From Dietzia massiliensis (GTDB lineage Bacteria > Actinomycetota > Actinomycetes > Mycobacteriales > Mycobacteriaceae), in the NCBI RefSeq assembly GCF_018390595.1, contig NZ_JAHBAV010000011.1, positions 1 to 64,000 of the forward strand: 64,000 nucleotides of DNA, read 5' to 3'. Under the pieces are notes generated by a model. The model saw nothing but the letters and a program-made list of their open reading frames with translations. It ran no database searches and had not been told where the DNA came from. Positions within the stretch are counted from its first letter, which is position 1. Each line of letters begins with the position of its first letter. The translations under genes were made by a program, and so were the position numbers. Positions 16,636 to 26,872 of this stretch are shown here, piece after piece.

Positions 16636-19600
16636 TCACCGGAAGTCCCTGCTGCGTCCGATGGCCATGCCCAGGTGGAGTCGTTCGATCTTGTCCGCCA
16701 CCACGCTGACCGCGCCCGAGCGGTTCTCCACGGTGCCGCGAACGATGAGCGCCGGGGCCGATGAGACGATCGGCCGGTAGCGCGCCCACAGCCCGACCGA
16801 GCAGACGATGTTGGTCATGCCGGTCTCATCCTCGAGGCTGAGGAAGGTCACGCCCTCCGCGGTGGCGGGCCGCTGTCGGTGGGTGACCGCCCCGGCGACC
16901 CGGATGCGGCTGCCGTCGGGGACGTGCGCGAGCCCGGCGGTGGTGCACACCCCCTGGGAGTCGAGCCACGGCCGGGCGTGGACGGTCGGGTACTCCTCCG
17001 GGCTGATGCCGGTGGCGGCGAGGTCCGCGGAGGTCAGTTCGAGAACGCTCATCCCGGGGAGTGCGGGAGCGTCGACCTGGCTGAGCCCGGGCAGCATGCC
17101 GGGCTTCTCACGGGCCGCCGTGGCCGCCGACCACAGGGCCGCGCGGCGTCCTCCCGTGCCGAGCGAGTCGAGCGCCCCGGCGGTGGCCAGTGCCTCCATC
17201 TGCCGGACGGACAGTCCGGTGCGCCCGGCGAGGTCGGCCGCGGAGGTGTAGGGGCCGTGTCTGTCGCGCTCGTCGGCGATCGCGGTGGCCAGGTCCTCCC
17301 CGATCGCCCGCACGGATTCCAGGCCGAGGCGCACCTCGGTGCCGTCGTTCTCGCATGTGGCGCCGCCGAGCGAGCGGTTGACGCACGGCCGGTGCACGGT
17401 GACACCGTGTCTGCGGGCGTCGGCCACCAGCGACTGGGGTGAGTAGAAGCCCATGGGCTGGCTGCGCAGCAGGGCGGCGCAGAAGATCGCCGGGTGGTGA
17501 CACTTGAACCACGCGGAGTAGTAGACGATCGCGGCGAAGGACTGGGAGTGGCTCTCGGGGAAGCCGTAGTTGGCGAAGGCGCACATCTTCTCCCAGATCC
17601 GCTCCCCCACCTCCGGGCCGGTGTACGGGGTCCCCGGCGGGCTGGTGCCGATGCCGTGCAGTTCGCGCATGCCCGCGAAGAACCGCTCCTTCAGCCGCGC
17701 CATCCGTTCCGGGGACCGCTTGGCCCCCATCGCCCGGCGCAGCTGGTCGGCCTCCGCGCCGGTGAAGCCGGCGATCACCGTGGCGATCTGCATGAGCTGC
17801 TCCTGGAACAGCGGGATCCCCAGCGTCCGTCCCAGCACCTCTTCCAGGGCGGGATGATCGAATTCCACCTTCTCCCGCCCGTTGCGTCGGCGGATGTAGG
17901 GGTGGACGGAACCGCCCTGGATGGGGCCCGGGCGGATGAGGGCGACCTCCACCACGAGGTCGTAGAACGTCCGCGGTCGCAGCCGCGGCAGGGTGGCCAT
18001 CTGGGCGCGCGACTCCACCTGGAACACGCCCACGGAATCGCCGCGGCACAGCATCTCGTAGACCTGTGGGTCCGCGAGGTCCAGTCGGGCCAGGTCCACG
18101 TCGAGGTCCTTGTGCTCGGCCGCCAGGTCGATGGCGTGGTGGAGTGCGGTGAGCATGCCCAGACCCAGCATGTCGAACTTGACCAGTCCGACCGCCGCGC
18201 AGTCGTCCTTGTCCCACTGCAGTACCGTCCGCCCCGGCATCCGCGCCCATTCGACGGGCACCACGTCGGCCACCGGGCGGTCACAGATCACCATGCCCCC
18301 GGAGTGGATGCCCAGGTGTCGGGGCAGGCCGACGAGCTGTCGTGCCAGCGCGAGCACGTCGGGCGGGACGGTGTGCTCGGTGGCCTCCCGCTCGTGGTTC
18401 TTCAACCCCGACCACCGGTCGACGCTCTTGGACCAGGCGTCCTGCTGTCCCGGGGAGTACCCGAGCGCCCGGGCCACGTCCCGCACCGCCGAGCGTCCTC
18501 GGTAGGTGATGACGTTGGCCACCTGGGCGGCGTAGTCCCGGCCGTACCGGGAGTAGACGTACTGAATGGCCTCCTCCCGACGACCGGATTCGATGTCCAC
18601 GTCGATGTCGGGCGGACCGTCGCGCTCGGGCGCCAGGAACCGCTCGAAGAGGAGTTGGGCGCGCACCGGATCGACGTTGGTGATACCCAGGGAGTAGCAG
18701 ACCGCCGAGTTGGCGGCCGAGCCCCGGCCCTGGCAGAGGATGCCCTCGCGGCGGCAGAACTCGACGATGTCGTGGACCACGAGGAAGTACCCGGGGAAGC
18801 CCAGCTCAGCGATCACCTTCAGCTCGCGGTCGATCTGCGCGTACGCCTCCGGCATCTCCTCACGGGTGCCGTAGCGGCGGGCGGCGCCGGCGTAGGCGAG
18901 CTCGGCGAGCATGGTGTCCTCGGTGTGGCCCTCGGGGACGTCGAACGGCGGCAGCTGCGGGGCGATGAGCCGCAGGTCGAACGCGCACTCCCGGCCCAGC
19001 CTGTCGGCCCCGGCGACGGCGTCGGGCCACCGGTCGAACAGGTCGGCCATCTCCTCTCCCGAGCGCAGGTGGGCACCGCCCGCCGCGGGCAGGTGTGCGG
19101 CGTGGGTCTCGAGCGCGTCACGCGCGCCGAGAGCCGCCATGACCGAGGCCAGCCGCGCGCCCTCGGGCCCCGCGCAGTGGGCTGCGGTCGTGGCCACGAC
19201 GGGGAGCCCCGCCCGGGCCGCGAGTCCGGCCAGCGCGTCGCACCGCTCGGTGTCCTCGGGCACCCCGTGGCAGGTGAGTTCCACGACCACTCTGTCCCGC
19301 CCGAACAGCTCGACCAGCTGGTCCAGAGCCGTGCGGGCCGCCTCGGTATCGAAATCGGGGGCTCCGGTGCCGCCGCGTTCCAGCGCACGACGGACGCGGC
19401 CGCGTCGGCAACCGGTGAGCACGTACCAGTGGCCCCCGGCCGCCTCCGCGAGCTCCGTGATCTCGTAGCGCGGCTCGCCCTTGGCCCCGCCACGCAGGTG
19501 GGCGCGGGCGATCGCGCGGGACAGCCGGCGGTACCCCTCCTGCCCCCTGGCGAGAACGAGCAGGTGCTCGCCGCCCGGCAGGGACAGCTCCGCCCCGAAG

Positions 19601-19959
19601 ACCGTGGCCAGGCCCAGCTCGGAGGCGGCCTCGGCGAAACGCACGACCCCGTACAGGCCGTCGTGGTCGGTGATCGCGAGGGCCGTGAGCCCTAGGTCTG
19701 CCGCCGCCTCCGCCATCGCCTCGGGCGAGGAGGCGCCGTCGAGGAAGCTGAACGCCGTGTGGGCGTGCAGCTCCGCGTACGGCACGCGTCCCTGGACGCG
19801 CGGCCGCTGCGGGGGCGTGTAGTCACCCCGTGTGCGCGACCATGCGGGGGCGTCGCTGCCGTCGCCGGGATGGGGGTTCTCGGGCCCTCGCGGGTTCGGC
19901 CGCCCGGACAGCACCCGTTCGAGCTCTCCCCAGCTCCTGGGCCCGTGGTACCAGTTCAC
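16636..19959 (-). CDS. dnaE2: Error-prone DNA polymerase DnaE2
   Basis: A 1107-residue C-family DNA polymerase that with ImuA' and ImuB carries out damage-induced translesion synthesis. The N-terminal PHP domain starts at about residue 59 (YAELHAHTAFSFLDGAS, ALAITDHDGLYG). The palm has GRGSAANSAVCYSLGI and catalytic PDIDVDIES, then SQSFAAIVYYSAWFK. A C-terminal OB domain (RIRVAGAVTHRQRP, FLSLEDETGMTN) closes it. Length and the MNWYHGPRSWGELERVL start fit DnaE2, not the longer replicative DnaE1. It lies 33 bases after the ferredoxin-like gene on the same strand. No SOS box was seen just upstream. Confidence 0.96.
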   Translation of the reverse strand: MNWYHGPRSWGELERVLSGRPNPRGPENPHPGDGSDAPAWSRTRGDYTPPQRPRVQGRVPYAELHAHTAFSFLDGASSPEAMAEAAADLGLTALAITDHDGLYGVVRFAEAASELGLATVFGAELSLPGGEHLLVLARGQEGYRRLSRAIARAHLRGGAKGEPRYEITELAEAAGGHWYVLTGCRRGRVRRALERGGTGAPDFDTEAARTALDQLVELFGRDRVVVELTCHGVPEDTERCDALAGLAARAGLPVVATTAAHCAGPEGARLASVMAALGARDALETHAAHLPAAGGAHLRSGEEMADLFDRWPDAVAGADRLGRECAFDLRLIAPQLPPFDVPEGHTEDTMLAELAYAGAARRYGTREEMPEAYAQIDRELKVIAELGFPGYFLVVHDIVEFCRREGILCQGRGSAANSAVCYSLGITNVDPVRAQLLFERFLAPERDGPPDIDVDIESGRREEAIQYVYSRYGRDYAAQVANVITYRGRSAVRDVARALGYSPGQQDAWSKSVDRWSGLKNHEREATEHTVPPDVLALARQLVGLPRHLGIHSGGMVICDRPVADVVPVEWARMPGRTVLQWDKDDCAAVGLVKFDMLGLGMLTALHHAIDLAAEHKDLDVDLARLDLADPQVYEMLCRGDSVGVFQVESRAQMATLPRLRPRTFYDLVVEVALIRPGPIQGGSVHPYIRRRNGREKVEFDHPALEEVLGRTLGIPLFQEQLMQIATVIAGFTGAEADQLRRAMGAKRSPERMARLKERFFAGMRELHGIGTSPPGTPYTGPEVGERIWEKMCAFANYGFPESHSQSFAAIVYYSAWFKCHHPAIFCAALLRSQPMGFYSPQSLVADARRHGVTVHRPCVNRSLGGATCENDGTEVRLGLESVRAIGEDLATAIADERDRHGPYTSAADLAGRTGLSVRQMEALATAGALDSLGTGGRRAALWSAATAAREKPGMLPGLSQVDAPALPGMSVLELTSADLAATGISPEEYPTVHARPWLDSQGVCTTAGLAHVPDGSRIRVAGAVTHRQRPATAEGVTFLSLEDETGMTNIVCSVGLWARYRPIVSSAPALIVRGTVENRSGAVSVVADKIERLHLGMAIGRSRDFR

Positions 19960-19992
19960 CGGGGCTCACCCGCCCGGTGTCGGTGGGTGCGG

Positions 19993-20916
19993 TCAGAGCC
20001 GGGTGAGGGACTCCACGACCCATGCGGAGGCCTTGCCCGGTGGCTTGCGGCAGCTCTGCGCGCGGGGCGGGAGCGGGCGTGTGCCGGTCTCGACGCGCCA
20101 GGCGCGGCCGTCGGTGTGCTGGACGACGGCCACGTGCGGGTCGTCCGGGTCGATGTCGACGACGAGGTCGTCGATCCCCGCCTCCACGCCGGAGTCGCGG
20201 ACGGCGACCTCCGCCACCTGCCCGGCGGGCGGCCACGTGCTGCGCCCCCGCAGGTGCTCGGTGACGACCCGGCCGTCCAGTTCGGCCTCGACGATGCGGA
20301 CCGCGAGGTCGGTCTCCGCGGGCCCGTAGGTGTAACCGGTGCCGGGCAGCAGCAGGACCGGGGCGAAGCGGTGCCCGCCGGTGTGGGAACACTCCCACAC
20401 CGCGGCGTCGGGATCGAGCGAGGACAGACGGTTCCCGAGACGGGACTCGAGTCCGGCCACGACCGGGCGGCCCCGGACGGCGCAGCACTGATCGCGCTTG
20501 GCGTGGGTACAGACGAGGACCACGGGCCCCTCGACCTCACGGGTGCCGTCCACGTGTCCACCGGGTGAGAGATCGAGGTCGAGCATGTCCGCGGGTCGGT
20601 CGACGCGGCCGACCCTGATGCTCCGCCGACCGGGGCGCGTGTCACAGAGGTAGAAGCGGTGCCGGTCGATGCGTTGGCCCTCGCGGCCGGGCCGCCTGAT
20701 GAACAGCATGCGGGCCCCGCAGTCGGATACGTGCTTCTTGAGGCGCTCGGAGAGCTCGTCGCCCAGCGCCTCTCCGTCGAAGATGTCGCGTCCCCAGCGC
20801 GCGGGGACCTCCAGCAGTACCCACGATTCCTCGTGGGCAGCGGTGCCGGCCGGTGGTTCGTCGGCCGACTGGAGCGAACACCAGGCGGGGACTGGGGCGG
20901 GATCGATGACTGACAC
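19993..20916 (-). CDS. Sucrase/ferredoxin-like (thioredoxin-fold) protein
   Basis: A 307-residue member of the Suc/Fer-like family with the Cys cluster CTHAKRDQCCAVRGRP and the later WECSHTGGHRFAPVLLLPG, which in relatives hold a 2Fe-2S cluster in a thioredoxin-like fold. Physiological role unknown. GTG 20916 is chosen (VIDPAPVPAWCS); an ATG at 20973 would add 19 residues but overlaps the likely divergent promoter. It precedes dnaE2 by 33 bases and may be co-transcribed with it. Confidence 0.8.
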   Translation of the reverse strand: MSVIDPAPVPAWCSLQSADEPPAGTAAHEESWVLLEVPARWGRDIFDGEALGDELSERLKKHVSDCGARMLFIRRPGREGQRIDRHRFYLCDTRPGRRSIRVGRVDRPADMLDLDLSPGGHVDGTREVEGPVVLVCTHAKRDQCCAVRGRPVVAGLESRLGNRLSSLDPDAAVWECSHTGGHRFAPVLLLPGTGYTYGPAETDLAVRIVEAELDGRVVTEHLRGRSTWPPAGQVAEVAVRDSGVEAGIDDLVVDIDPDDPHVAVVQHTDGRAWRVETGTRPLPPRAQSCRKPPGKASAWVVESLTRL

Positions 20917-21002
20917 GCCCCCATGGTGCCCCACCGTGCGAAGTGGTGTAACTGTAGCCACCTTGTGGGACAAAAGTGATGAAAGCGACTTACTCTGGAG
21001 GC

Positions 21003-21644
21003 ATGCGCACCCGACATCGCCGCCTCGCAGCGGCTGCCGCTCTGACCGCCGTCGCGTCCCTGGCCATGACTGGGTGCGGGGCGGACACCTCGACCGACGC
21101 CCCCGCCACGAGTCAGACGACCACCGCCGGGTCCTCGCCGGCCGCCCTGGCGCAGGCCCTGTCGCCGGAGGAGACCGAGGCCGCCGACCCCACGGCCGGG
21201 CCGGCCGACTCCGCCCCCAAGCGCGAGGAGTCGAATGCCGCCGCCGGCCCCGCCGAGCTGGTGGTGTCCGAGATCCGTATGGGCAACTATCAGGGCGAGG
21301 ACCGCGTGGTCTTCGAGCTGGACGGCCGCGGCCTCCCGAGTTACTCCGTGGACTACGTCGACACCCCCACCCAGCAGGGCAGCGGTTTCCCGGTGGAGGT
21401 TCCGGGCGACTCCTTCCTCCAGGTGATGATCGGCGACCAGGTGCTGCCCACCCGGACCGACATGGAGGAGGTGCCCGTGGGAACCGTGGCCGGCGATGAC
21501 GCGACCGGAGTGGCCGGCGTGGCGTTCACGGGGCAGTTCGAGGGACAGGCCCAGGCCGTGATCGGCCTCGAGGGCTCGGACCGCGCTTTCTCCGCCTTCC
21601 TGCTGCAGAACCCGACCCGCCTGGTGGTGGACATCGAGCGCTGA
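21003..21644 (+). CDS. AMIN-like-domain lipoprotein
   Basis: A 213-residue secreted lipoprotein with a basic lead MRTRHRR, a hydrophobic stretch and lipobox AMTGC (Cys near residue 23). After a Thr/Ala/Pro-rich linker comes a beta-rich domain with GEDRVVFELDGRGLPSYSV and a closing RLVVDIER, the pattern of AMIN-like domains that bind envelope polymers. TACTCT at 20991-20996 lies where a -10 box would start transcription at the ATG, so the mRNA may be leaderless. It stands between dnaE2 and imuB on the opposite strand. Confidence 0.8.
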   Translation: MRTRHRRLAAAAALTAVASLAMTGCGADTSTDAPATSQTTTAGSSPAALAQALSPEETEAADPTAGPADSAPKREESNAAAGPAELVVSEIRMGNYQGEDRVVFELDGRGLPSYSVDYVDTPTQQGSGFPVEVPGDSFLQVMIGDQVLPTRTDMEEVPVGTVAGDDATGVAGVAFTGQFEGQAQAVIGLEGSDRAFSAFLLQNPTRLVVDIER

Positions 21645-21676
21645 GCCGCGCCGCTGGCGATACATCCGCGAACGGT

Positions 21677-23329
21677 TCATTCGTAGACTCCTTCGACAAT
21701 CCAGCTCCCCTGTTCGTCCCCGAGCACGCCGTAGAGCAACAATGCGGCCGCACGCTCGGGGACGACCTGCATGCGGGCCCGGGGACTGCGGGGCCCGCCG
21801 TCGGGCGCGGGCTCCCACCAGACCTCGTCCATCGGCCACGGCCGCGACCAGCCGAGCAGCGCACAACGGCGGCCACCCACCTCGATCGCGGCGGGCCTGC
21901 CACTGAGCAGGCCCCGCGAGGTCACTCCGACGACCTCTCCGGCCGCAGTGCGCAGCATGACTCCCCCGGCGAGGGACACCCGCGCCGCGACGGCGGCCCC
22001 CGGATCACCGCTCTCCCGGATCTCCAATCGGTAGCCCGGGCCCGGCCACACCACCGACGGTGAGGGGGCGGGCAGCGCACCCGGCCACGGCCCCTGCGCG
22101 ACGGACTCGGCCGGGGCGTCGCCGTACGGCAGTGACCGCACTCGCTCGGCCGGACCGCGTCCGCCCGCTTCCACGGGCACGCGGACGGCCTCGGGTCCGA
22201 GCAGTCCCTGGACCCGCACGAGCGCGCGGTGGACGCGAGCCTCCGCGAGCCCGGCCTCACCCCACAGTCCCTCCTGGACGCGGCCGGCGGGGACCACCTC
22301 CACCGGCTCCAGGACCAGGGCGGTGACCGCGCCCCCTGCCCCGCCCGTGATCGCGGTTCCGGTGAGCCAGCCCTCGAGTTGCCAGCGGAGCCGGTCGGCG
22401 GTGCCCTCCGGGGTGAGCGGCGACGAGCACCGCCACACCCGGTTGACCTCCGTACCTCCCTCGACCCGGGCGGTGATGGACAGCCGCAGACACGAGACAC
22501 CCGCGGAGGCGAGCACGGCGTGCAACTCCCCTGCCAGCCGTCGGCCGAGGAACGCCGCCTCGTCGACCCGCTCCAGAGGCGGGTCGCACCGGTGCTCGAC
22601 CGACGATCCCGTGGGTACGGCGGACACCGAGGGCGGGCGCCACGGGACGGCGCGGGCTATACGGTGCGCCACCGCACCGGCCTCGCCGAAGCGGGTGGCC
22701 ACATCACGTGGCGGTACCGCGGCGAAGTCACCGAGCGTCCGCACGCCGAGGCGATGCAGCAAGCCGACCAGCTCGGACAGCACATCTGGGTCTCCCAGCG
22801 CGGGGTCCACCACGAGGGCATCCACGGGCAGGTCGGCCAGGTAGTCGGCGTCCCCGCCAGGCTCCAACAGCGTCGAACCGCGGGCCCCGAGCACGGCCGT
22901 GGGCAACTCGTCGGCGAGTCCCACCTGGCACTCAACGCCAGCGTCCGCCACCGCGTCGACGACGCGGGTGACGACCTGCTCGACACCGCCGTGGAAGCGC
23001 AGGGCACCGGCCGCGGAGAACACGAACAGTCCCGGCCGCAGCACCTCGATGCCCGGGACCACGGCGTCGAGCGCCTGCACCACGGGCTCGAACCACGCGG
23101 CGTCGCGCGCCGGGTCCGCCGCGACCACCACGAGCTCGGGACAGCGGAACTGCGCCTCACGCCGACGCAGCCCACGACGCACTCCGACCGCGCGGGCGAC
23201 GGCATTGCACGCGAGCACCCCGCGGGGCCCGACGACCGCCAACGGAAGATGCAGCCCGTGCCCCTCGGCCCGGGCCGCCGCGACCGCCGGCCAGTCCGGG
23301 CACCACACCGCCATGACCCGGGCGCTCAT
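21677..23329 (-). CDS. imuB: Mutasome accessory protein ImuB (inactive Y-family polymerase)
   Basis: A 550-residue Y-family-like protein that links DnaE2 to the beta clamp and ImuA'. It begins MSARVMAVWCPDWPAVAAAR, where an active Y polymerase has a catalytic Asp in a DMDAFYA-type motif; here that acidic residue is missing, as is normal for ImuB. A helix-hairpin-helix region (LLHRLGVRTLGDFAAVPPRD) lies near residue 190, and a long C-terminal tail follows. The start overlaps the imuA' stop by four bases. Confidence 0.92.
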   Translation of the reverse strand: MSARVMAVWCPDWPAVAAARAEGHGLHLPLAVVGPRGVLACNAVARAVGVRRGLRRREAQFRCPELVVVAADPARDAAWFEPVVQALDAVVPGIEVLRPGLFVFSAAGALRFHGGVEQVVTRVVDAVADAGVECQVGLADELPTAVLGARGSTLLEPGGDADYLADLPVDALVVDPALGDPDVLSELVGLLHRLGVRTLGDFAAVPPRDVATRFGEAGAVAHRIARAVPWRPPSVSAVPTGSSVEHRCDPPLERVDEAAFLGRRLAGELHAVLASAGVSCLRLSITARVEGGTEVNRVWRCSSPLTPEGTADRLRWQLEGWLTGTAITGGAGGAVTALVLEPVEVVPAGRVQEGLWGEAGLAEARVHRALVRVQGLLGPEAVRVPVEAGGRGPAERVRSLPYGDAPAESVAQGPWPGALPAPSPSVVWPGPGYRLEIRESGDPGAAVAARVSLAGGVMLRTAAGEVVGVTSRGLLSGRPAAIEVGGRRCALLGWSRPWPMDEVWWEPAPDGGPRSPRARMQVVPERAAALLLYGVLGDEQGSWIVEGVYE

Positions 23330-24087
23330 CCTGCCGCCACCCATTCCGCGGTCCGGGCGGGCGCCGCCCGACCGGTACAGCGCACCACGGTGGAGACCGA
23401 GGCCAGCCGACCCGCCCCCGCTCCCAGCCCGCCATAGCGGCAGTGCCGCCCCGCCAGCGTCAGCTCCACCCCGGGCCAGTCGACCCCTACGACCAGCACC
23501 GCGCCAGCGGCCCGGACCCGCCCCGCCAGCACACGTGCACGGGACGGGGCGGCCGTGGCCACGCCGGGGCCCAGCAGGACCAGATCCAACCCGTCGAGCA
23601 GGACGGACACCACCGCCGCGGGGTCCGGACCGGGATCCGGGACCAACGCCAGGCAATCCAACCGACCCCCCTGCTCTGCCACCGCGGCCAGTCCGAGCTC
23701 GGGCCACCCGACCACCGCGCACCTGGCACCGGCAGCCGTGGCCGCGGCGAGCAGACCCACCCGGAGGGTGGCACTACCGGACACCGCCGTGACGCGGCCC
23801 GCGGGCAGCACCCCACCCGGCAGCAGGGGCGCCACCGACTCCGGAACCGCGACCCCGGGCACGACCGAGATCTCCGTGGCCGCACACGCCTCCGCCCCCT
23901 CGGACGCGGCGGTGGCGACGGACGCAGCGGACGCGGACACGACCGAGGCGTCCCCTGTCGGGGACTGGGCACGCACCGCCGCCGGAGCGCCACCGCCGGG
24001 CATCGTGGCCAGACGCCGACGCAACTCGTTGACGCGCTCCGCCCGGCCCAGGTCCGACAGGTCGACAGACGACGTCGCCTTTACCAT
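23326..24087 (-). CDS. imuA': Mutasome protein ImuA' (RecA-like)
   Basis: A 253-residue RecA-fold relative without a canonical Walker A; the equivalent segment reads AVSGSATLRVGLLAAAT. It is needed with ImuB and DnaE2 for mutagenic bypass in mycobacteria. The N-terminus is Ala/Ser-rich (SASAASVATAASEG). ATG 24087 is fixed by an AGGAGG eight bases upstream; a GTG three codons earlier is too close to that site. An SOS box lies about 100 bases upstream. Confidence 0.88.
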   Translation of the reverse strand: MVKATSSVDLSDLGRAERVNELRRRLATMPGGGAPAAVRAQSPTGDASVVSASAASVATAASEGAEACAATEISVVPGVAVPESVAPLLPGGVLPAGRVTAVSGSATLRVGLLAAATAAGARCAVVGWPELGLAAVAEQGGRLDCLALVPDPGPDPAAVVSVLLDGLDLVLLGPGVATAAPSRARVLAGRVRAAGAVLVVGVDWPGVELTLAGRHCRYGGLGAGAGRLASVSTVVRCTGRAAPARTAEWVAAG

Positions 24088-24188
24088 CACCGCCACCTCC
24101 TGCCATAGCCGACACGCCGATCACGACGGTGATCGAATGACCTTTCGAGCACGCGATCAGTGAACACCACGGGTACGACATCACGCAA

Positions 24189-24200
24189 GAACACCCGTTC
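24189..24200. promoter_or_regulatory. SOS box (LexA site)
   Basis: GAACACCCGTTC, with perfect GAAC/GTTC arms inside AAGAACACCCGTTCGA, matches the actinobacterial LexA consensus CGAAC-N4-GTTCG except for the outer base on one side. It lies between the divergent imuA' (start 24087) and the DUF2254 gene (start 24268), so it could control both, with imuA'-imuB the expected target. Confidence 0.75.
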
Positions 24201-24267
24201 GACGGGCCGGAACGGGTTCACCGTCGGACCCACCGGCTACGCTGTGTCCACCAACGAGAGGACAGCC

Positions 24268-25551
24268 ATGGCCGGACTACGTTTTCGACTCCGCCAGCTC
24301 AGCCGGCGCTTCTGGTTCCTACCCGCCGTCATGACCTTCGTGGCGTTGGTCCTCGCCCAGTTCGGGACGTGGCTGTCCACCAATCCGGGGACGAGCGGCG
24401 ACGCACCCGCCTGGCTCTACGGCGGCGGGGTGGAGGGCTCCCGGAGCATCCTCGCCGCCGTGGCGAGCAGCTCCATCGGTGTCGGCGGCACCATCTTCTC
24501 CATCACCATCGCCGCCCTCTCCTACGCCGCCGGCACCATGGGTCCCCGCCTACTCCAGAACTTCACCGAGGACCGCGGCAACCAGGTCACGCTGGGTGTC
24601 TTCATCTCCACCTTCGCCTTCAGCCTCTACAGCCTGCGCACGGTCACCGGCGGCGAGGAGGGAGCCCCGTTCGTGCCCCACTACAACGTCACCCTGGCGC
24701 TCGTCCTGGCCCTCTGCAGTATCGGCGCGCTGGTGTACTTCATCGGCCATGTCACCAGTTCGATCAACACCACCCGGGTGGTCAACCTTCTCACCGCCGA
24801 TCTCCGGTCCTCCCTGCTCAACGCCACCGAACTGACGGATCCGGAGCGCAACGTGCAGTCGCCGCCGGAGGAGGAGTTCTGGGCGGATGCGGAGACTCTC
24901 CTGACGGAGAAGAGCGGGTACCTCCAGCTGGTCGACCACGAAGGTCTCGTCGCTCTCGCCGTCGAGACCGGGACGACGATCCGCCTCCTCGTCCGGCCGG
25001 GGGACTACCTCTACCCCAACTCTCCCGTCGCCGAGGCCGTTCCCACCCTGCCCGACGGCATCTACTCCCGGCTCACGATCGGTGACTCCCGTACCAGAGA
25101 ACAAGATGTCGAGCATGCCGTTCGTCTGCTCGCCGAGGTGGGCACCCGAGCGCTGAGCCCGGGTACCAACGACCCGTTCACCGCGGTCGACGTGGTCGAC
25201 CGCTTCGGTGACGCCCTGTGCACTCTCGAGGACCGGCAGTGGCCGACCGGCGTGTACTCACGTGACGACGAGCTCCGCCTCGTCGTGGCCACCTCCGGTT
25301 TCGAGGGACTCGTCGCCTCGATGTTCGACCAGATACGGCAGTTCGGCTCGGGCGCTCCGGCCGTCAGCATCAGGATCCTCGACGTCCTCGCCGTCGCGGC
25401 TCGGGTGCTCGATGACCCCGACCGACGGGCGGTCGTCACCCACCACGCCACGAAGCTCCGTGATGACGCCCTCGAAGCCACCCGGAACGCCGACGACCGG
25501 ATCACCATCGAGCGCCGTCACCGCGCCGTGCTCGAGGCCGCCGACGGATGA
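24268..25551 (+). CDS. DUF2254 membrane protein
   Basis: A 427-residue predicted membrane protein of the DUF2254 family. It has four hydrophobic segments (about residues 17-37, 63-92, 111-128 and 145-165) with the conserved IGVGGTIFSITIAALSYAAG, then a soluble C-terminal half with GTRALSPGTNDPFTAVDVVD. Function unknown; the family is often described as membrane proteins of unknown role. ATG 24268 follows GAGAGGA. TACGCT at 24238 is a possible -10 box. It shares its upstream region and SOS box with imuA'. Confidence 0.85.
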   Translation: MAGLRFRLRQLSRRFWFLPAVMTFVALVLAQFGTWLSTNPGTSGDAPAWLYGGGVEGSRSILAAVASSSIGVGGTIFSITIAALSYAAGTMGPRLLQNFTEDRGNQVTLGVFISTFAFSLYSLRTVTGGEEGAPFVPHYNVTLALVLALCSIGALVYFIGHVTSSINTTRVVNLLTADLRSSLLNATELTDPERNVQSPPEEEFWADAETLLTEKSGYLQLVDHEGLVALAVETGTTIRLLVRPGDYLYPNSPVAEAVPTLPDGIYSRLTIGDSRTREQDVEHAVRLLAEVGTRALSPGTNDPFTAVDVVDRFGDALCTLEDRQWPTGVYSRDDELRLVVATSGFEGLVASMFDQIRQFGSGAPAVSIRILDVLAVAARVLDDPDRRAVVTHHATKLRDDALEATRNADDRITIERRHRAVLEAADG

Positions 25552-25639
25552 CGCGGACGGGTCGGCGGGGCGATTCAGCTGGGATGGGCCGGCGTCGGCC
25601 AACTACCGCCCGCAGGGCCACCCGACGCCTTTACCCTGA

Positions 25640-26599
<960 letters not shown>

Positions 26600-26601
26600 G
26601 C

Positions 26602-26748
26602 TCAGGGAGCCCCGGGGGGATCGCTGGCCGGGAAAGACTCGTCGCCCCACTCGTCGGCGAGGTCGTCCTTCGAATCCGGACGGTTGTCCCTCTCGTCCTT
26701 CTCGTCGGACTTGTCGTCGTTGTGGTCAGAGTTCTGCGGGTTGGACAT
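26602..26748 (-). CDS. 48-residue acidic small protein
   Basis: A short gene that begins at ATG 26748 with an excellent ribosome-binding site (GGGAGGAG, 8 bases upstream). It starts MSNPQNSDHNDDKSDEKDER, is dominated by Asp, Glu, Lys and Asn, and ends DEWGDESFPASDPPGAP. The ESFPASDPPG ending recurs in small uncharacterised bacterial proteins. It is likely disordered and soluble. Convergent with ldh, its stop is two bases from the ldh stop. Function unknown. Confidence 0.75.
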   Translation of the reverse strand: MSNPQNSDHNDDKSDEKDERDNRPDSKDDLADEWGDESFPASDPPGAP

Positions 26749-26872
26749 GCAACAATCTCCTCCCGCCGTACCGGGCGTACGGCGAGACTCACGTTACCGG
26801 ACACCCCGTCCGGCACGACCGCACAGCACCGCCCGGCGCCGGATGCCGGGCGACGAGGGCCGGAGGCTCGCC

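Noticed and set aside
14315..16789. An 824-codon minus-strand open frame across the oxidase and transporter genes
   Set aside because: It is Arg/Gly/His/Pro-rich shadow sequence covering two clear genes in other frames.
17494..19695. A 733-codon plus-strand open frame
   Set aside because: It is antisense to dnaE2 with no recognisable motif.
20916..21003. Inverted GTGG / CCAC motif in the divergent region between the ferredoxin-like and lipoprotein genes
   Set aside because: The arms are only four bases and the spacing is irregular; not enough to call an operator.
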